Shown in pieces: positions 47,386-59,784 of a stretch of DNA of 64,000 bases. The notes below the pieces were generated by a model that worked only from the letters and a program-made list of their open reading frames with translations, was not told the DNA's origin and ran no database searches. The first letter of the stretch is position 1. Each line of letters begins with the position of its first letter. The stretch comes from Paulownia fortunei (lineage: Eukaryota; Streptophyta; Magnoliopsida; Lamiales; Paulowniaceae), in contig CM033109.1 of the NCBI GenBank assembly GCA_019321725.1, positions 10,261,993 through 10,325,992 on the forward strand, given 5' to 3'. Position numbers and translations under genes: made by a program.

Positions 47386-47930
47386 GAAGTTGACAATTCT
47401 TGGCTTTGTGGTTTGGCTTGCCAAAGTTGCAACAGTTCTCCTTGAACTTCTTTATCTTTCTCTATTTCGATCCTTTGCCCTATATCTTTCTTTTCTTGCT
47501 AGTATTTAGTTCCACCAAGTTTGCTCTAGTTTCCATAGACAGCTTATCGGATTTAATTTTAGATTTGTGGTTATCTTCTTTAATCCGCAACCTAATAATT
47601 AAATTCTAAATCCCATCTCATTTCGCTTGTACTTTAGGTAGTTCTTTAATTCCTTCCACAGAGATGATAGCTTATCAATAATGACAGCTACCTGAAAAGA
47701 CTTATTGAGTTATATGTCTTTAGCATATATGTCATGCAAGATTAACAGCAACTCTTGGACTTGAGTTATTACAGTTTTGGAATCCACTATCTTGAAGTCT
47801 AAGAATTTGCCGATGATGAATTTCTTTAGGTTAGCATCTTTTGTTTTGTACTTCTTCTCGAGTGATTCCCACAGCTCCTTAGCTATCTTCACTGAACTAT
47901 TCACGTTGTACAGTATATTGTCTATTAGAG
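47386..47930 (-). pseudogene. Copia gag C-terminal part, element B
   Basis: 47904-47710 encodes VKIAKELWESLEKKYKTK, DFKIVDSKTVITQVQEL and LHDIYA, the UBN2 gag core. A damaged zinc knuckle (CCNFGKPNHKAKNC) lies about 47390-47440. The N-terminal part is displaced to 50196-50455 by the inserted sequence. Confidence 0.78.
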
Positions 47931-47959
47931 TAGGATGCTTGGCGCCCCAATTAGATTGA

Positions 47960-50195
47960 CTGTATTGTACTCTTTTTTTTTATAAAGATAATCTTATTTG
48001 CAATCATATTAATAAAAAAATATTTTATTTATTTTATGTCTTGCATCTTTTATTTCTGCATATTAGATAAAGTTCTTAGACTAAATTTAGCTATGATGGC
48101 GATCATGGAACATACCTCTAAGGATTTGGTCTTAAATAAGTTTTGAGTTGAGAGTTTTTTGAAATGGGACATTAAATAGCTCAGTAAGAATCGCACAGAT
48201 AATGTATACTTGTCAGACGAAGATGTCACATTCTATTGGCATTAGCATAGAGACGCAAGTGTATGTATATGAGTGCTTGTTAGAGAATAAGTATACTGAA
48301 CATGGCCTGCAAGAAATTCTTAGGTGGAAGCTTTACCTGTCGAAATAAGAATTTATGTATTGCGATAGTACATGGCTAGTCCTCAGACTTGAGGCATGAT
48401 GGTAGCCTTGTGTGCATCCTGTAATACTTTGATATATCTTCTGATTTCTTGACAATCACAAAGGGGGTATATTGGGCATTGCACTGGTATGCATTGAGGT
48501 TTGTCAGTAGTCAACATAGAATTTGATACTTGTTTTTATTAAACAAGAGAATCTCCTGTATTTTCATAGTTCGTGATTCAAAAACCTTAGTTAAGGTAGG
48601 ATAAATCGTGATTTATCAAGAATCATTGGAACTTGAAATAGAATCATAGTTATTGAATCATTTAAGGTTTCTACTTATAATCCATGCCCTAAATTCAATC
48701 GAAAGATTAGCTATCGAAAGGACTGTATGTGTATGGTACTCACAACTGAAATATGTTTACTCGCTATTTCACCTAATACTAGTTTGCCATTATTACTTGT
48801 TAGGTGTTTTCATGGATAGTGAGGTTCTTAAAATTAAGGAGTTAATTCCAAGCGGAATAATTAATTGGATTAATTAATTAAAATAATTATTATTCATAAG
48901 TTGCAAATGTTGTAAGCACACTACTAACTTAGTAGTGAATCTAAGAGGGTTACACATCTTTATGAAAAGTAATATATCTAATTTTGAGATTTATCCAAAG
49001 ATTGAAAATTAATTAATATTAATTAATTAATTAATTAAGGGTTTTGTTTAATTTAGTGGTTAAATTAAATTATTCAATTAAGTAAGTGGATTATTTAATT
49101 GGACCTAATTTGACTAGAAAGTCCAATTAGAGTAAATATAATTAATTAATTGGATTGATTAATTTAAAATTAAATCAATTGGATTGAATTGTGAATTTTT
49201 ATGTCCAAGCCCAAAAAAATTTAAAGTGGATCACTTAAGAAGCTCACTAGAATATGAATATAATAAATAAATATGATTTATTTAATTAATATATTTAAAA
49301 ATAAATAAATAAAGTGACCGATTTTTATAGGATAAAAATCAGCCACTAGGATTTATTTTATATAAATATATTTTTGGTATTTATTTGATATACATCCATT
49401 TTGATATTATTTGAAAAGTTCAAATTAATATCAAGAATATATGTAGACAATTTTGATAAGTAATGTAGTTTCAAATAAGTTCACATACATTGAAAAGAGA
49501 AAAAGAGAAGAGTTGTTGGATGATTTAGAATCCTTCCAAGATCAAACTTTGAAATAGTTCAAAATTGACAAACTTTTCAAGAGTTGGAGTAGAATAAAAT
49601 TTTCAGCCCCTTTATATAGGGATGGACGAAAATTACATGAATTAATTAGCAAAAAAATAATTTTGTTAAGTCTTTTATTTTTCTCTCCAAGAAAAGAAAA
49701 GAAAAGAAAATGTGTTTTCTTGAAATCTTGATTTTTTTATTCTTTAAAAGAAAAATAGTTTCTTGATATTCTCTTTATATCCAAGTTTCAATAACTTAAA
49801 AAATCAATCTTTATTATTTTTGAAAGTTTGTTATTGATTCATCAATTGAATCAAAAAAGGTAAAATTTACTCCGAATCCAGATTAGTAAACGATTAAAGG
49901 ATACTAGTGAATCCTTTTAATTGATACTATTTTTCATATTGTGGACCTGATAGAGGGGAGACAATTGGATCCCTATGAATTTTGAAAGTCTAGGATAAAC
50001 AATTGATTATTTTATTTCCTACAACAACCGAAGTTCACGAAAGGTATAATCCGAATTAATATATATATTTTACATATATTCACTTGAATAAGTGCGATTG
50101 TTAGAATTGCTTTTGAATCGAGGTGATAAATTTATATTTTATAAAAAATTTAATTTTTCGCTGCGCATGCCCCTACGATTATAGCGAACCCAACA
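47960..50195. mobile_element. LTR-like insertion splitting gag of element B
   Basis: Gag reads from 50455 to 50196 (ending near NYVLNGL) and resumes near 47930 (DNILYNV), so about 2.2 kb was inserted. The right edge ends CGAACCCAACA at 50195, with TTTTTCGCTGCGCATGC shortly before it, which resembles the 3' end of plant Copia LTRs. I could not place the left edge or a matching TTCTT target duplication, and no coding domain is visible, so a solo or truncated LTR is the best guess. Confidence 0.45.
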
Positions 50196-50455
50196 TTCTT
50201 CAGTCCATTTAAGACATAGTTCCTACATAGGAAGTCACTGTAACTCTATACATCGAATGCTGCCCCTCTTTTAAGGATCTCTTTCCTCCTCCCCCGTAGT
50301 GGGGCCATCCTCCCTCAAGAACCTTGCTAGGTTCAGGGTGATCAAGTAGAACAACAACTTCTGTCGCCACCTTTTAAAATCGGTTCGGTGAACTTTTCCA
50401 GTTTCTCTCTATGAGCCAGAGTTGGTAAAGCAGGTGTTGCTAACATTGAAGCCAT
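50196..50455 (-). pseudogene. Copia gag N-terminal part, element B
   Basis: ATG at 50455 opens MASMLATPALPTLAHRE, continues KFTEPILKGG (a decayed FNG.DFKRW block), then hits stops, with DFLCRNYVLNG recognisable at the end. It joins by sense to the gag part at 47930. Confidence 0.72.
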
Positions 50456-50486
50456 TTTGAACTACATAGAAATTTTTGTCTTAAAT

Positions 50487-51702
50487 TGTTAGGAATTATG
50501 GTAGGTGTAATATCGAAATAGTTAAAATATTTTGGCAGAGTAACAGCTAAAGTCGAAGCAAGAGTTAGACTATTTTTTTTTAAGACGAAATTGCCCCACA
50601 CTTGGTACTTATGGGATATGGCAATCGTTGTCTCTTTTCACAAGAGACAACGATTTTATTTCTTGTAATAGTAGCACAACAAATCACATGAACATCAAAC
50701 TATAAAAGTATTTAGAACTCTCTTTTGAACTTGAGAAAAATATAAGAAGATAATGAATGGGATAAAAATGATGAATTATGGGAGTCTATTTATACATTTC
50801 GAAGAGTTGTGGTGTCAATTAGTGAGTGGGTGCAATTTTTGATCATGATCAATCTGAACTGTACGATTGCATCCTTCTGCGAAGGTACATACCTAGATCC
50901 ATTTGAGCCTTGCGATTCATATCTCTCTGTGAAGGTCCACACCCTTGTCAACTGAACGGACATATCAGCGATTTGGTCCACTCACAACAATTTTTGAAAA
51001 ATTTAATGTCCCTCAGCTCCTCACGAGGATGCGTACGTTCTGAGCCCTATGATTGCATCCTTCTACAAAAGTACACACTCAGATCCATCTGAGTCATGTG
51101 ATTCATATCTCTCTGCGAAGGTCCACACGCTTGCCAACCGAATAGACATGTCATCGATTCGGTCCAATCATAACCTTCAATTTTTGAAAAATTTAATACT
51201 CCTTAGCTTCTCGCTATGATGCGTACGTTCTATGTGAAGTTCTACACTCTTGCCAACCAAACGGACATATCAGCAATTCAGTCCACTCACAACCATCAAT
51301 TTTTGAAAAATTTAAAGCCCATCAGCTCAAAGTGCAAAGTGCGCTTCTAAAGCCAAAATACCACTATTGTGCAGCATATGAGAGCTCTACTTGATTACTC
51401 CTTACTAAAGTAAGATTCTATATATGTAAGACAGAGTTGCTCCATTTTTTCAATGTGGGAGTGTGACTTTTCATATTCCCAACTTTCCATATTCAACTTT
51501 TTAAGTTATTAAAGTGGCTTACTTTATCCATTAATTTCTCATTCACCCGAAATTAGTTTTGAAAAATCAAATATAATAAATTTATCTACTCACGACATAG
51601 ATTATGTTTAATCAACTTATACCTATTTTTATAAAATAGAATCCACTTAATTTATTGGTCAAAATTGGATCAAAATCCAATTTTCAATACTAATTTCTAA
51701 CA
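50487..51702 (-). repeat. 5' LTR of element B
   Basis: 1216 bp. On the plus strand it starts TGTTAGGAATTATGG and ends TTTCTAACA, so on the element strand it is TGTTAG...CTAACA. A primer-binding site is not recognisable next to it. It contains the tandem repeat at 50864-51330. Confidence 0.65.
50864..51330. repeat. Tandem repeat of about 186 bp in the LTR of element B
   Basis: Two full units start at 50864 and 51050 (GATTGCATCCTTCT, then GAAGGTCCACAC.CTTG, then ATTTTTGAAAAATTTAA), followed by a 5'-truncated third unit from about 51220. The units differ moderately. Confidence 0.8.
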
Positions 51703-53190
51703 ATACGCTCTCAAATTGCTGTGAACCCCAACAATCTCAAGGATGACTTCCCACCTATTGACATGTTTGACCATATAGAACCACTTCCATGGATTGACAT
51801 TATAGCCATTTGGTAGTAATTAGCATTATTAACTTTAGATCTAACAAGTAGTTTATGCCATGTCTTGTGTTGTTGCTAATTCTTTTGTACTGACCTAAAA
51901 TTCTCAATGGTATTCTTGCACTACAGGGATTGACACTTTTTTTACTTGCCACATTTTCAAAATTTTCCCTCCTCTCCTTTTCCTGCCTCAAATTTTCTTT
52001 CTGAGACAGTTTTGGCATTTGCAATATCCTGTTATATAATTTTTTTTGGATTTGGACCTTAATTTTTTTTCCTTTTTTTTTCTGGATGAGATGGATCAGA
52101 CTGAAGAATTCATTCTGTCTGGTACTAGGCTAATGCAAATGGTAGTCTTGTGCTTCAACTTGGGGGAGAACAGAGGTTTTGAAACTCAGGCATAGAACTG
52201 ATTGCAAAGATATTCTTTCTGAAACTAGAAAAACATCGAATCACTCAAGTAGCTAGGTTTCTTTCCTTTTAATATATTTGTTTTCTTGGTTCAATGGAAT
52301 AGCATTAATAAAGTATATTTATAATGCGGACACTCCAAGAAACAAGAATTTCCTTTTTCCTTCTCTTACCTTTTTTTTTTTTTTCCTCAGATTTATTAGT
52401 TTTTTAAGGGAAGGTTAGATAAGGAATTAAATGTGCACGATTATTTAAATCTCGAGATTAAGTTTACTAAGCTCGTAAAGCACACTGTATATACACACTC
52501 CTATTAAATGGGACGAAAGTTCAATTTTTTACTTTATCATCTAGTTACACCTAATAAGTTTTGCTGTTGCAATGATATGAATACTTAATCGTAAGGTGCC
52601 AATAAGAATGGATAAATATATTTTCGCTCCGTATCTAATTGCTAAACAATCATTTTCTTGCTAGGATTATTAAGAGACACGATAGAAGCAAAATAAATAT
52701 TCCGTACAATGTCAATGCACACTATCTTTAAAATTAGATCGTATCGGTTGGTTCAATCAGAAAATGGTAGTTAATTCAGTTCGTTTGTTTATAAATAATT
52801 GAAAATTCAATTAAACCATCTTTAACCAGATAAAATTGAATAAATCGGTAAATACTAAAAATCGACCAATCCTAAAAAATCAGTATTTTGTTATATGTAC
52901 GAGTCCATTTAAATCTAGAATTTTGCTAGATGTTTTTTTATTTTTTATTATTTACCTTCAAAATTTAGTATATAATAATTAATTTATTATATTCTATTTT
53001 AAAAAATATAATAAAAACAATCAATTTTTATTTAATAGATCGGATCGACAATTGAACCAATCCAACTAATTAATCTAATAATTGATAGCAAGATTATTTT
53101 AATCACCGATTCAATTACAAAAATACTGTATGTAAATATATATCATGTATTCTGCTCCGTTAGATTTGTTTCTGGTGCTCACAATACTAT
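51703..53190. other. Sequence right of element B, no clear gene
   Basis: 51719-51810 translates on the plus strand to a short NPNNLKDDFPPIDM segment that resembles a Gypsy RT block, too short to call. 52740-53110 is an AT-rich MITE-like stretch similar in style to 13970-14390. Poly-T runs occur at 52040-52082 and 52371-52384. Nothing else is recognisable. Confidence 0.4.
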
Positions 53191-53430
53191 TAGCAATTGA
53201 ATAAAGAAACAGTAAAAGAAATGAGACAATTAAAACATATGGAAATGTTTGGTAATGTTTTCAATAGATTTTTTCCTCCACATTTCTCTATTTCAAATGT
53301 ACAAATTATGTTTATTTTTATCAATCTCAATGAAAACGACCAGTTTTCTCTTCTTATTTTCTACTTTTCAACCTTATATTACACCACTGCCACTTATATA
53401 TACATAATATATTATTATTTTTAAGTTACA

Positions 53431-53720
53431 TTATTGCAATGAGACCCACCATCTATAAATCATCCTAACAAATTATTATAGTTAAATTAAATATTAAAAA
53501 AACACCCCATCACTACTAATTTCATTCAATTATATACTATTATCTTTCAGATAATTACATCATTTAAATGAGACCATCATCTACAAACCATCATAATAAA
53601 TCCAAAATAAATATTGAAAATGGATCTCACCCTTATCAATTTTATTTTATTTATTATTATTATTTATAAACAACATCATTTCAGTGACACCCACCATTTA
53701 CATGTAATCCTAATAAATTA
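53431..53720. repeat. Three-copy tandem repeat of about 115-135 bp
   Basis: Copies begin near 53431, 53568 and 53683, each with an ATGAGACCCACCAT(C/T)TA-type core followed by AATCCTAATAAATTATTAT or a variant. They lie in an AT-rich segment (53215-53935) that may be one MITE-like element. Confidence 0.6.
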
Positions 53721-54618
53721 TTATTTTATTACTTTTTTCATATGAAAAACATCAACAAATCACACAAAATTAAATACATTCTTATTTTACTCCCTATAAA
53801 ATTTTCATCAAAATTCATAAAATCAAATATATTTTTATTTTCCACACAAATACTAAAAAAAATTGAAAACTCATCTCAACAAAATGGAAATGAGATTTCT
53901 CAATACAAACATAATAAAACAAGCCCTAAGCTTTCAACTTGTCATTTCTCTATATTTGAAGACTATTTATGATGATAAAGAACAAACAATAATTAGATAA
54001 AATTAGTTTTTTTATGTAGGAATTTAAAAGTAAAATTCAACTATATCATTTTATATTTGATCTAGTTTAAATTAGTTATTTTTTATTATTAAGTTCAAAC
54101 AAAAATATTAAATTTATAATATTTTCTGAAGTATTTTTAAAAAAGAGGTAAATAAAAAAATAAGAGTAGATGTTGGTAGAAGAGAAAGTGGATCTTAGTA
54201 TGAAAATTGTTTGTTTCATCTATTCCTGAATTTGAATAGCAAATACTCCAATTTTCTTCACTAATTAAATATGCAAAAAATTATATATGTTATAATTATG
54301 ATTTGGGAGATAACCATAAAAATAGTTTTCAAATTATTTTACGCTGATAAACCTAGAGATTCATAACCATAAGAAAAAATTGTAATTATAAGATAATCCA
54401 AATTGATTGAAAGTTCATTATATTGGCAAGCAAGTAGCACATGACAATGTCTTTGGTGAAATACTCCTTTTTATTTTTAAATAAATGAACAAAAGAACAA
54501 TGTAAATTGGAGTTTTAAAAATAATAAGAGTTGATGCAAAAACAAATTCATTTATCACTTATTATTCCTCATAAATACCAAAAGCTAGCTTTTATATGCT
54601 ACAAGTACCTTTAGCTAA
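53721..54618. other. AT-rich intergenic sequence
   Basis: No coding signal or defined repeat beyond low-complexity AT. Confidence 0.5.
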
Positions 54619-55380
54619 TCAAGTATTGCGGTGACTTTGGGGCAAGTATTTCTTCAACCAAACAAGCTTGTCCCTCACTGATATATCCTCATGACCACAA
54701 CATTTCCCAGTATCATAATAGGGAACTTGGATGACGTGAAAATGATCTTTCCTAACTCTGGATCTCTATTTTGTTGCGTGTGCATATACACATACTCCAC
54801 GCATTGTCCATATCCATTGTCACAAACATTCAGTGAAAATTAATTGATAAATAAAGAAATTATATTTTCTCATGCATGAAGAAAATATTTCTTGCTCTAT
54901 ATTTATGTGTCATATAAATGCACAATGAAAATAAGTTGACAAATGAAACTAAATATTTTTCGTGCATGAAGAAAGTATTTCACGCTCTATAATTACATGT
55001 CATGTACATGGATATACATTGATAGAATACTTTAATTTAAGTTGAGTTGAGGATAGTTATGAAGACAAATACACACACATCCAATCAATTCAGATACATT
55101 TCTAAACAACAACGAATTTTATAGTTATTTCTTCCTTTGTTTTTGGTTAGCGAATTCATTAATTAAGTTTGAATCATCTATTCTAATTTTTTTACCTTCT
55201 AAAATGTTCAAAGATTTCCTGCCATGTGAGGGGTGAACCATTGGGGAAGGTCATGAACAAAGACCTTTCTTCATGCAATGCATGTGCAAGTTGTCGTGCT
55301 TTCCATGCACATGTTTGGAGGGAGAGGCTGCTACTGGTGGTGTATAGGTTGAGGGGATTTAGGATGATAGAAATTTGTGT
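54619..55380 (-). pseudogene. Two-exon fragment of an RRM-like plant gene, frameshifted
   Basis: Exon 1 (about 55380-55196) reads ARQLAHALHEERSLFMTF, then PNGSPLTWQEIFEHF, and ends at a donor (AGAAG/GTAAAA). Exon 2 starts after an acceptor AG at 54766-54767. Splicing keeps frame and continues RDPELGKIIFTSSKFPIMI, which matches my memory of the second half of an uncharacterised plant RRM-like family. Then the frame is lost: DISVRDKLVWLKKYLPQ, the expected C-terminus, is in another frame ending at 54619. The intron (about 430 bp) contains a two-copy repeat of about 91 bp (54833-55010). No start codon is visible, so upstream exons are missing or elsewhere. Family and splicing are inferences. Confidence 0.45.
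54833..55010. repeat. Two-copy tandem repeat of about 91 bp
   Basis: Units begin near 54833 and 54925 and share GTGCATGAAGAAAGTATTTC-like and CTCTATA..TA..TGTCAT blocks. They lie within the presumed intron of the RRM-like fragment. Confidence 0.65.
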
Positions 55381-56275
55381 TTAGAGTATGTTAAGAATGT
55401 CTTTTTTTTTTTTGTTGTTGTTAAACGATATTGTGATGAATTAGTGCAATTCCTAGTACTTATTTATAGGGAATTGGATGCAGAATTTTGAATAAAGTCT
55501 TGCATCAGCCATTTGGGTTTGGAGATCATGTGTTAGAGAGTTCAAATTCATATAATAAATTTGAATGTTTGACTTCTAGGCAACCAATCAATGGTATTAA
55601 TGTTTGAACTGATTTCCTAAAATGCTTGGATTTTGTTTTACTGATTTTCATTGCAAATGTTGTCGAGGCAAAATTGGAACGAATATAGTGATTGTGTATT
55701 TAATGTTTTGAACAAAATGTCATTCTGAATTGACGGTTTAAACTCGTTCTGAATTTACAGCTTAAACTATATCATTATTCTATAATGAAACAAATTTTTA
55801 AAACAATTAGTCGCATTAGATTATTGTATCATATTTTTGGTCTAGTTTTGATGCTATAACTAATTCAAATTCCTTAATTTTCAGGAAACACAATGATAGA
55901 ACTCTAACTTTATATTTTGGGAAAAAAAAAAAAAGTTGGTGGAGGAGTAGTTTGAAATTTAGCACGACAAAGAATCAACTGCATAGAACGATAAATATTT
56001 TCATATTTGACACGTACTTTATTTAGTTTATTTGCCATATATTTAGTTTTATGGAAATTTTAATCAACATTCTAATCTAGAGAAATTCTTGCGTTGTCTC
56101 AAAATGAAGTTTCAAGTTTATAACTGTAAAAAAAAAAAATCTAATTGTAATTAAGTTATTATTAAATTATCCTATTATCGTACTTTTAAAATTCTCTCTT
56201 GTCAGTAAGTAAATTCATCGTATATTGATTTACGCTTGAGGCTCGACCAAATGGTGTGCGTGCATGATAACAACT
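55381..56275. other. AT-rich intergenic sequence
   Basis: No gene recognised. It includes homopolymer runs at 55401-55411 and 55920-55934. Confidence 0.5.
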
Positions 56276-56812
56276 AAATATGATTTATTATCTTCTTTTT
56301 CATGTGAAAAGATAAATAAATGAACACTTAATATCTTCACACAATATAAATCCCGTACTTCATATCTCCGCAAGACTTGTAAAGGCAAATAAATTTGATT
56401 TATTATCTTCTTTTTCATATGGATAGAAATATAACTGAACACATAATGTCTTTGCACAATATAAATCTGCACTATATATCTCAGAAAAATTATAAAGATA
56501 CTAAATTTGATTTGTTATCTTTATTTTATACGGAAAGATATAACTAAACACATAACGAAAACTTCAACAACATAAATCTGTACATATATCTTAGAAAAAC
56601 TTACGAAGATACCTAAATTTGATTTTTTTTTATATGGAAAGATAATACATAATGAAAACTTGGACAACATAAATCCGTGCCATATATCTCAGACAGACTT
56701 ATGAAGATAACTAAATTTGATTGATCATCTTTTTATTTTTATATTGAAAGAGAAATAAATAAACAGATAATGTCTTCGCACAATATAAATCCGTACTTTA
56801 TATCTCGAAAAT
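56276..56812. repeat. Five-unit tandem repeat of about 112 bp
   Basis: Units start at 56276, 56391, 56503, 56615 and 56713 with AAATTTGATT.ATTATCTT, each continuing with a CATAATGTCTTCGCACAA-like block and a TATAAATC.GTAC....TATATCTC segment. Spacings are 115, 112, 112 and 98 bp. An 80-codon minus-strand frame inside it arises from the repeat. Confidence 0.85.
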
Positions 56813-57029
56813 ACTCTAACTATTAAACAACCTATTTTGCTAGGAAAAAAAAGTGTAGTTCTTGTTAAGGAGATAGCTAACATCAGTGTTCATCAACAAC
56901 TCGAGCTAATCTTAAACACTAATTATAGGTTAACAAGCTTAATCGAAACATAGTTAAGTTTGGATTGATTTTGCTCCGACTCATTTGTACCCTAGAATTA
57001 ATTTTATATATCCAATCAATATGTTAAAA

Positions 57030-58540
57030 AGCACTCCTAGAGGAGCACCCTGAGATGGTTCGATATATTCCCACTACAAATGTATAGTATCAAGGTTTAG
57101 TATAGAATGATGAAAAAAGAATTATTGTATTCATAAGGATGATATTAAATACGCAATAAGTACTGTAATTAAAATAAATTTAGTTTTATTTAGATGAATC
57201 TAACAAGAGTTACAACTACGAATATTAAAAATCACAAATTATCATTAAAAAGTTCTTTTAGGCAATTTATCAAACACAAGATATGGAAATAATTCTAGAG
57301 GCACAATTTACTAGTTACCTATGTTCACCTATTCAATCAATGAATTTCAAGCCACTAATTCATAAGTCAAGAATCTCTCAAGTAGTTACTCTTTCTCTCG
57401 AATGCAGAGTGATTTCGATATCCAAAACCAAAACTCAAATTCTATCAAAGTTATAAGATTCTTTAGTAAGATTTAAAAGGTTTTCATAAGTCTTTCGACT
57501 ATAAGAATTATAAAATTGTGTTATCCCAATGTTACATATAAAATTTCATCTCTTGTACGTCAAATTTATTATACCAAACAATCAAAATTAGTGATCAAGT
57601 AATCAATAAAGAAATCAAAGCAAAATAATATAAATGAATTGAGATGATTGAAATACCATGAATTGAAAATCAAAACATAGGATTCAACATTGATTACGAC
57701 ATCCCCTAGAAACTAAAATTTAATTCATAACAAGGACTGAAAAATTCATAGACAAGTTCTTGCTCATGGTTGAAGAAAAAAAGAGAGAGAAGAAATCAAG
57801 AATAAAATATAGGAAATCTTCTATGTGTCCAAATTTTTTATGCCTCCAATTGTGTCGTTGAAGTCTCAAAAATTCTGGTTCGCTAGTCTTCTTCTTATGT
57901 TTTTATAGTGCCAAAAGTCCCTTGAAAGAGTCTCAAGTATTCTATTTATACATTTTCCCCCCAAATTTGTGTTCTAAAAACACAACAAACATATGTATTT
58001 TATTTATAATTTGTAGAGAATTGAAGGATGAGACAAGTCTTAAAAATCCCAAGATGCAAATAAAAAGGGAGAAAATCTGCTAAATCTAAAGGTTTGGTTT
58101 CCGGGCACCACAAGTCCAGTTCGTAGTGCTACTAGAGTAGTGTTTATATTTTGGATATAATTCTTTGCTCAAGAGTCCAATTGACCTCATTCTTAATTCA
58201 TTGAAAAGTTAAGAGATATGCTAAAACTTTTATGTTAACTATGAAGCTCAGTTCATTCTAATTCAATAAGAAAAATTAAGTTGAAAAGGCAGCAGTGTTA
58301 TAAAACTTTTAGATATAGTACATCTCAATATGTTTGACATAACTCTCTCCAAAAATTTAATAGTGAGCTGATTCAAGTGACAAAGCCAAAAAATAGCACT
58401 ATAATTCATATGAAGACATCGAAAGACAATTCATTTTGAAAAAAATATCAAAAAATCGATAATTTTGAGCTGCGGTGATCGATTTAGGGATTGCGGTCAA
58501 AAAAATGCTTAAACACAAATAAATAATTAAGTTAAGGGTA
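57030..58540 (-). mobile_element. TAT-like Gypsy LTR remnant
   Basis: Read on the minus strand, the order resembles the LTR at 689-2038: a GGTGCCCGGAAACC-type GC patch, a leader with TATAAATAG and CTTCTCTCTC runs, an AT-rich middle, and a closing GTGGGAATATATCG near 57070. Ends, target duplication and internal domain are not visible. Lineage is inferred from layout only. Confidence 0.35.
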
Positions 58541-59186
58541 TTCTAATATTAGTAAAACACCCACTTAACGCAAGGCATTGCCAAAATGCCCTAGGACAAT
58601 GGAGAGGGTTGTTCACCCTGTTGTGCATACATGGGTGGTATTCTTGATACTTGAAGCATGTCTTTTGCGCTGAGATGTTTGGGTGAAAGCCCGAATGATT
58701 TAAAGTTACAAGTATGTACTTTTGGATTTGATGGCCTATTTTAACCAAAAAATATGGCCCACCACTAACTCAGGATTTAGTAATACAAGCCATACTTAAT
58801 TAACTTATAGTTCCTAAATCATTTATGGCTATTAAAATGAAAGAGTCCAAGTCTAAAAGAAATTATTGTACAAGTAAGAAAGAAATTAAAAACCTTTTAC
58901 TCGTGACACATAATCATATAAGACGCTCATGCTATCCCCCTACAACTTCTCTGTGGGAGAAATTGTTTCTCCCAATATTAGTATTGTTACAACCATTGAA
59001 TTTTCATATTCTTTCATAAAATTACCACATTAAATTGACGGGTTTTATTTTTTATTTTATCTTTAAATAAAGTCAGATTTTATTTTGTATTTAAGGATTA
59101 TTCATCTTACTTCTGGCAACAGTAGAACTTGAACATTTTTTCTGGAATTCAACATACTATTTTTATGCTATAATGGTTGAATATTT
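58541..59186. other. Intergenic sequence between LTR remnants
   Basis: A 73-codon minus-strand frame (58748-58527) has no domain and probably belongs to the neighbouring LTR remnant. Nothing else is seen. Confidence 0.4.
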
Positions 59187-59754
59187 TGTTGGGAAAGAGA
59201 GCCAATATAAATTGTACGAACACAACAGAATAATTTTTTTTTCCCACTTATTAGATTAAAAATGAGACCAAACAAAGAATGTTAGAGAATAGTGTAAGAG
59301 AGTAAAAAAGTAACACAATAATTTTTACATGTAAAATCCAAATTGAAAAAATTTATGGGACCGTATCCGGACAAAACTTCCATTATGTATATAGTATGCT
59401 TACAAATTCTCTATAAAATAGGGGACACATAAATAATTTTCAAAAGAATATTTATTGGATCACAAATATCTCAAGTTTCTCAACTTGAAATACTAAAGAA
59501 AAATAGAAAAACTATTTTAAGAGAGAATGAAATTTTTTTAAAAATTTTCTCCTTATTTCTTCTCTCAAAACACTCTATCTTTCTCTCACTCAACTCTCTT
59601 GTTTTCTCTCATTTTTCTTGTGTATTTTAGCTATGCAATGAGATCTCTATTTATAGGCAAAGTTGAGCCCAAAGCTTCAATATTTGAATATTTGGTAGCT
59701 ATATTTTTTTAATATTTTGGTAGCTACCCCATTTTAGTGGATTTACTAATAATT
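59187..59754 (-). repeat. 3' LTR of element C
   Basis: On the plus strand it starts TGTTGGGAAAGAG, so the element-strand end is CCCAACA. The other terminus next to the polypurine tract no longer has TG. TATAAATAG on the minus strand near 59648-59656 is the probable core promoter. Confidence 0.65.
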
Positions 59755-59784
59755 ATCCCCCTTAACCTTATATGGGGTGCTCAA

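Larger units (their letters stand above)
43740..51702 (-). mobile_element. Degraded Ty1/Copia retrotransposon with a nested insertion (element B)
   Basis: Minus strand order: 5' LTR 50487-51702, gag start, a 2.2 kb interruption, gag end, protease, integrase, RT, RNase H and a leftover 3' LTR start at 43817 (TGTTAGAAATTGG, matching the 5' LTR start TGTTAGAAATTAG at 51702). After about 25 bases the two LTR starts diverge, so the 3' LTR is truncated or replaced. All domains have stops and frameshifts. Gag style (KELWESLEKKYKT) is that of a common plant Copia group distinct from the Tnt1-like element. Confidence 0.78.

Noticed and set aside
50864..51330. CRISPR-like array
   Set aside because: Units are long and directly tandem, with no short repeat plus unique spacer pattern, and they lie in a plant LTR.
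51719..51810. Gypsy reverse transcriptase fragment (NPNNLKDDFPPIDM)
   Set aside because: About 30 residues with weak resemblance and no neighbouring domains; too little to annotate as a feature.
56230..56472. 80-codon minus-strand frame with an internally repeated sequence
   Set aside because: The repetition comes from the 112-bp tandem array. No start context or domain.
58527..58748. 73-codon minus-strand frame
   Set aside because: No domain. It adjoins a TAT-like LTR remnant and is probably chance reading of LTR sequence.
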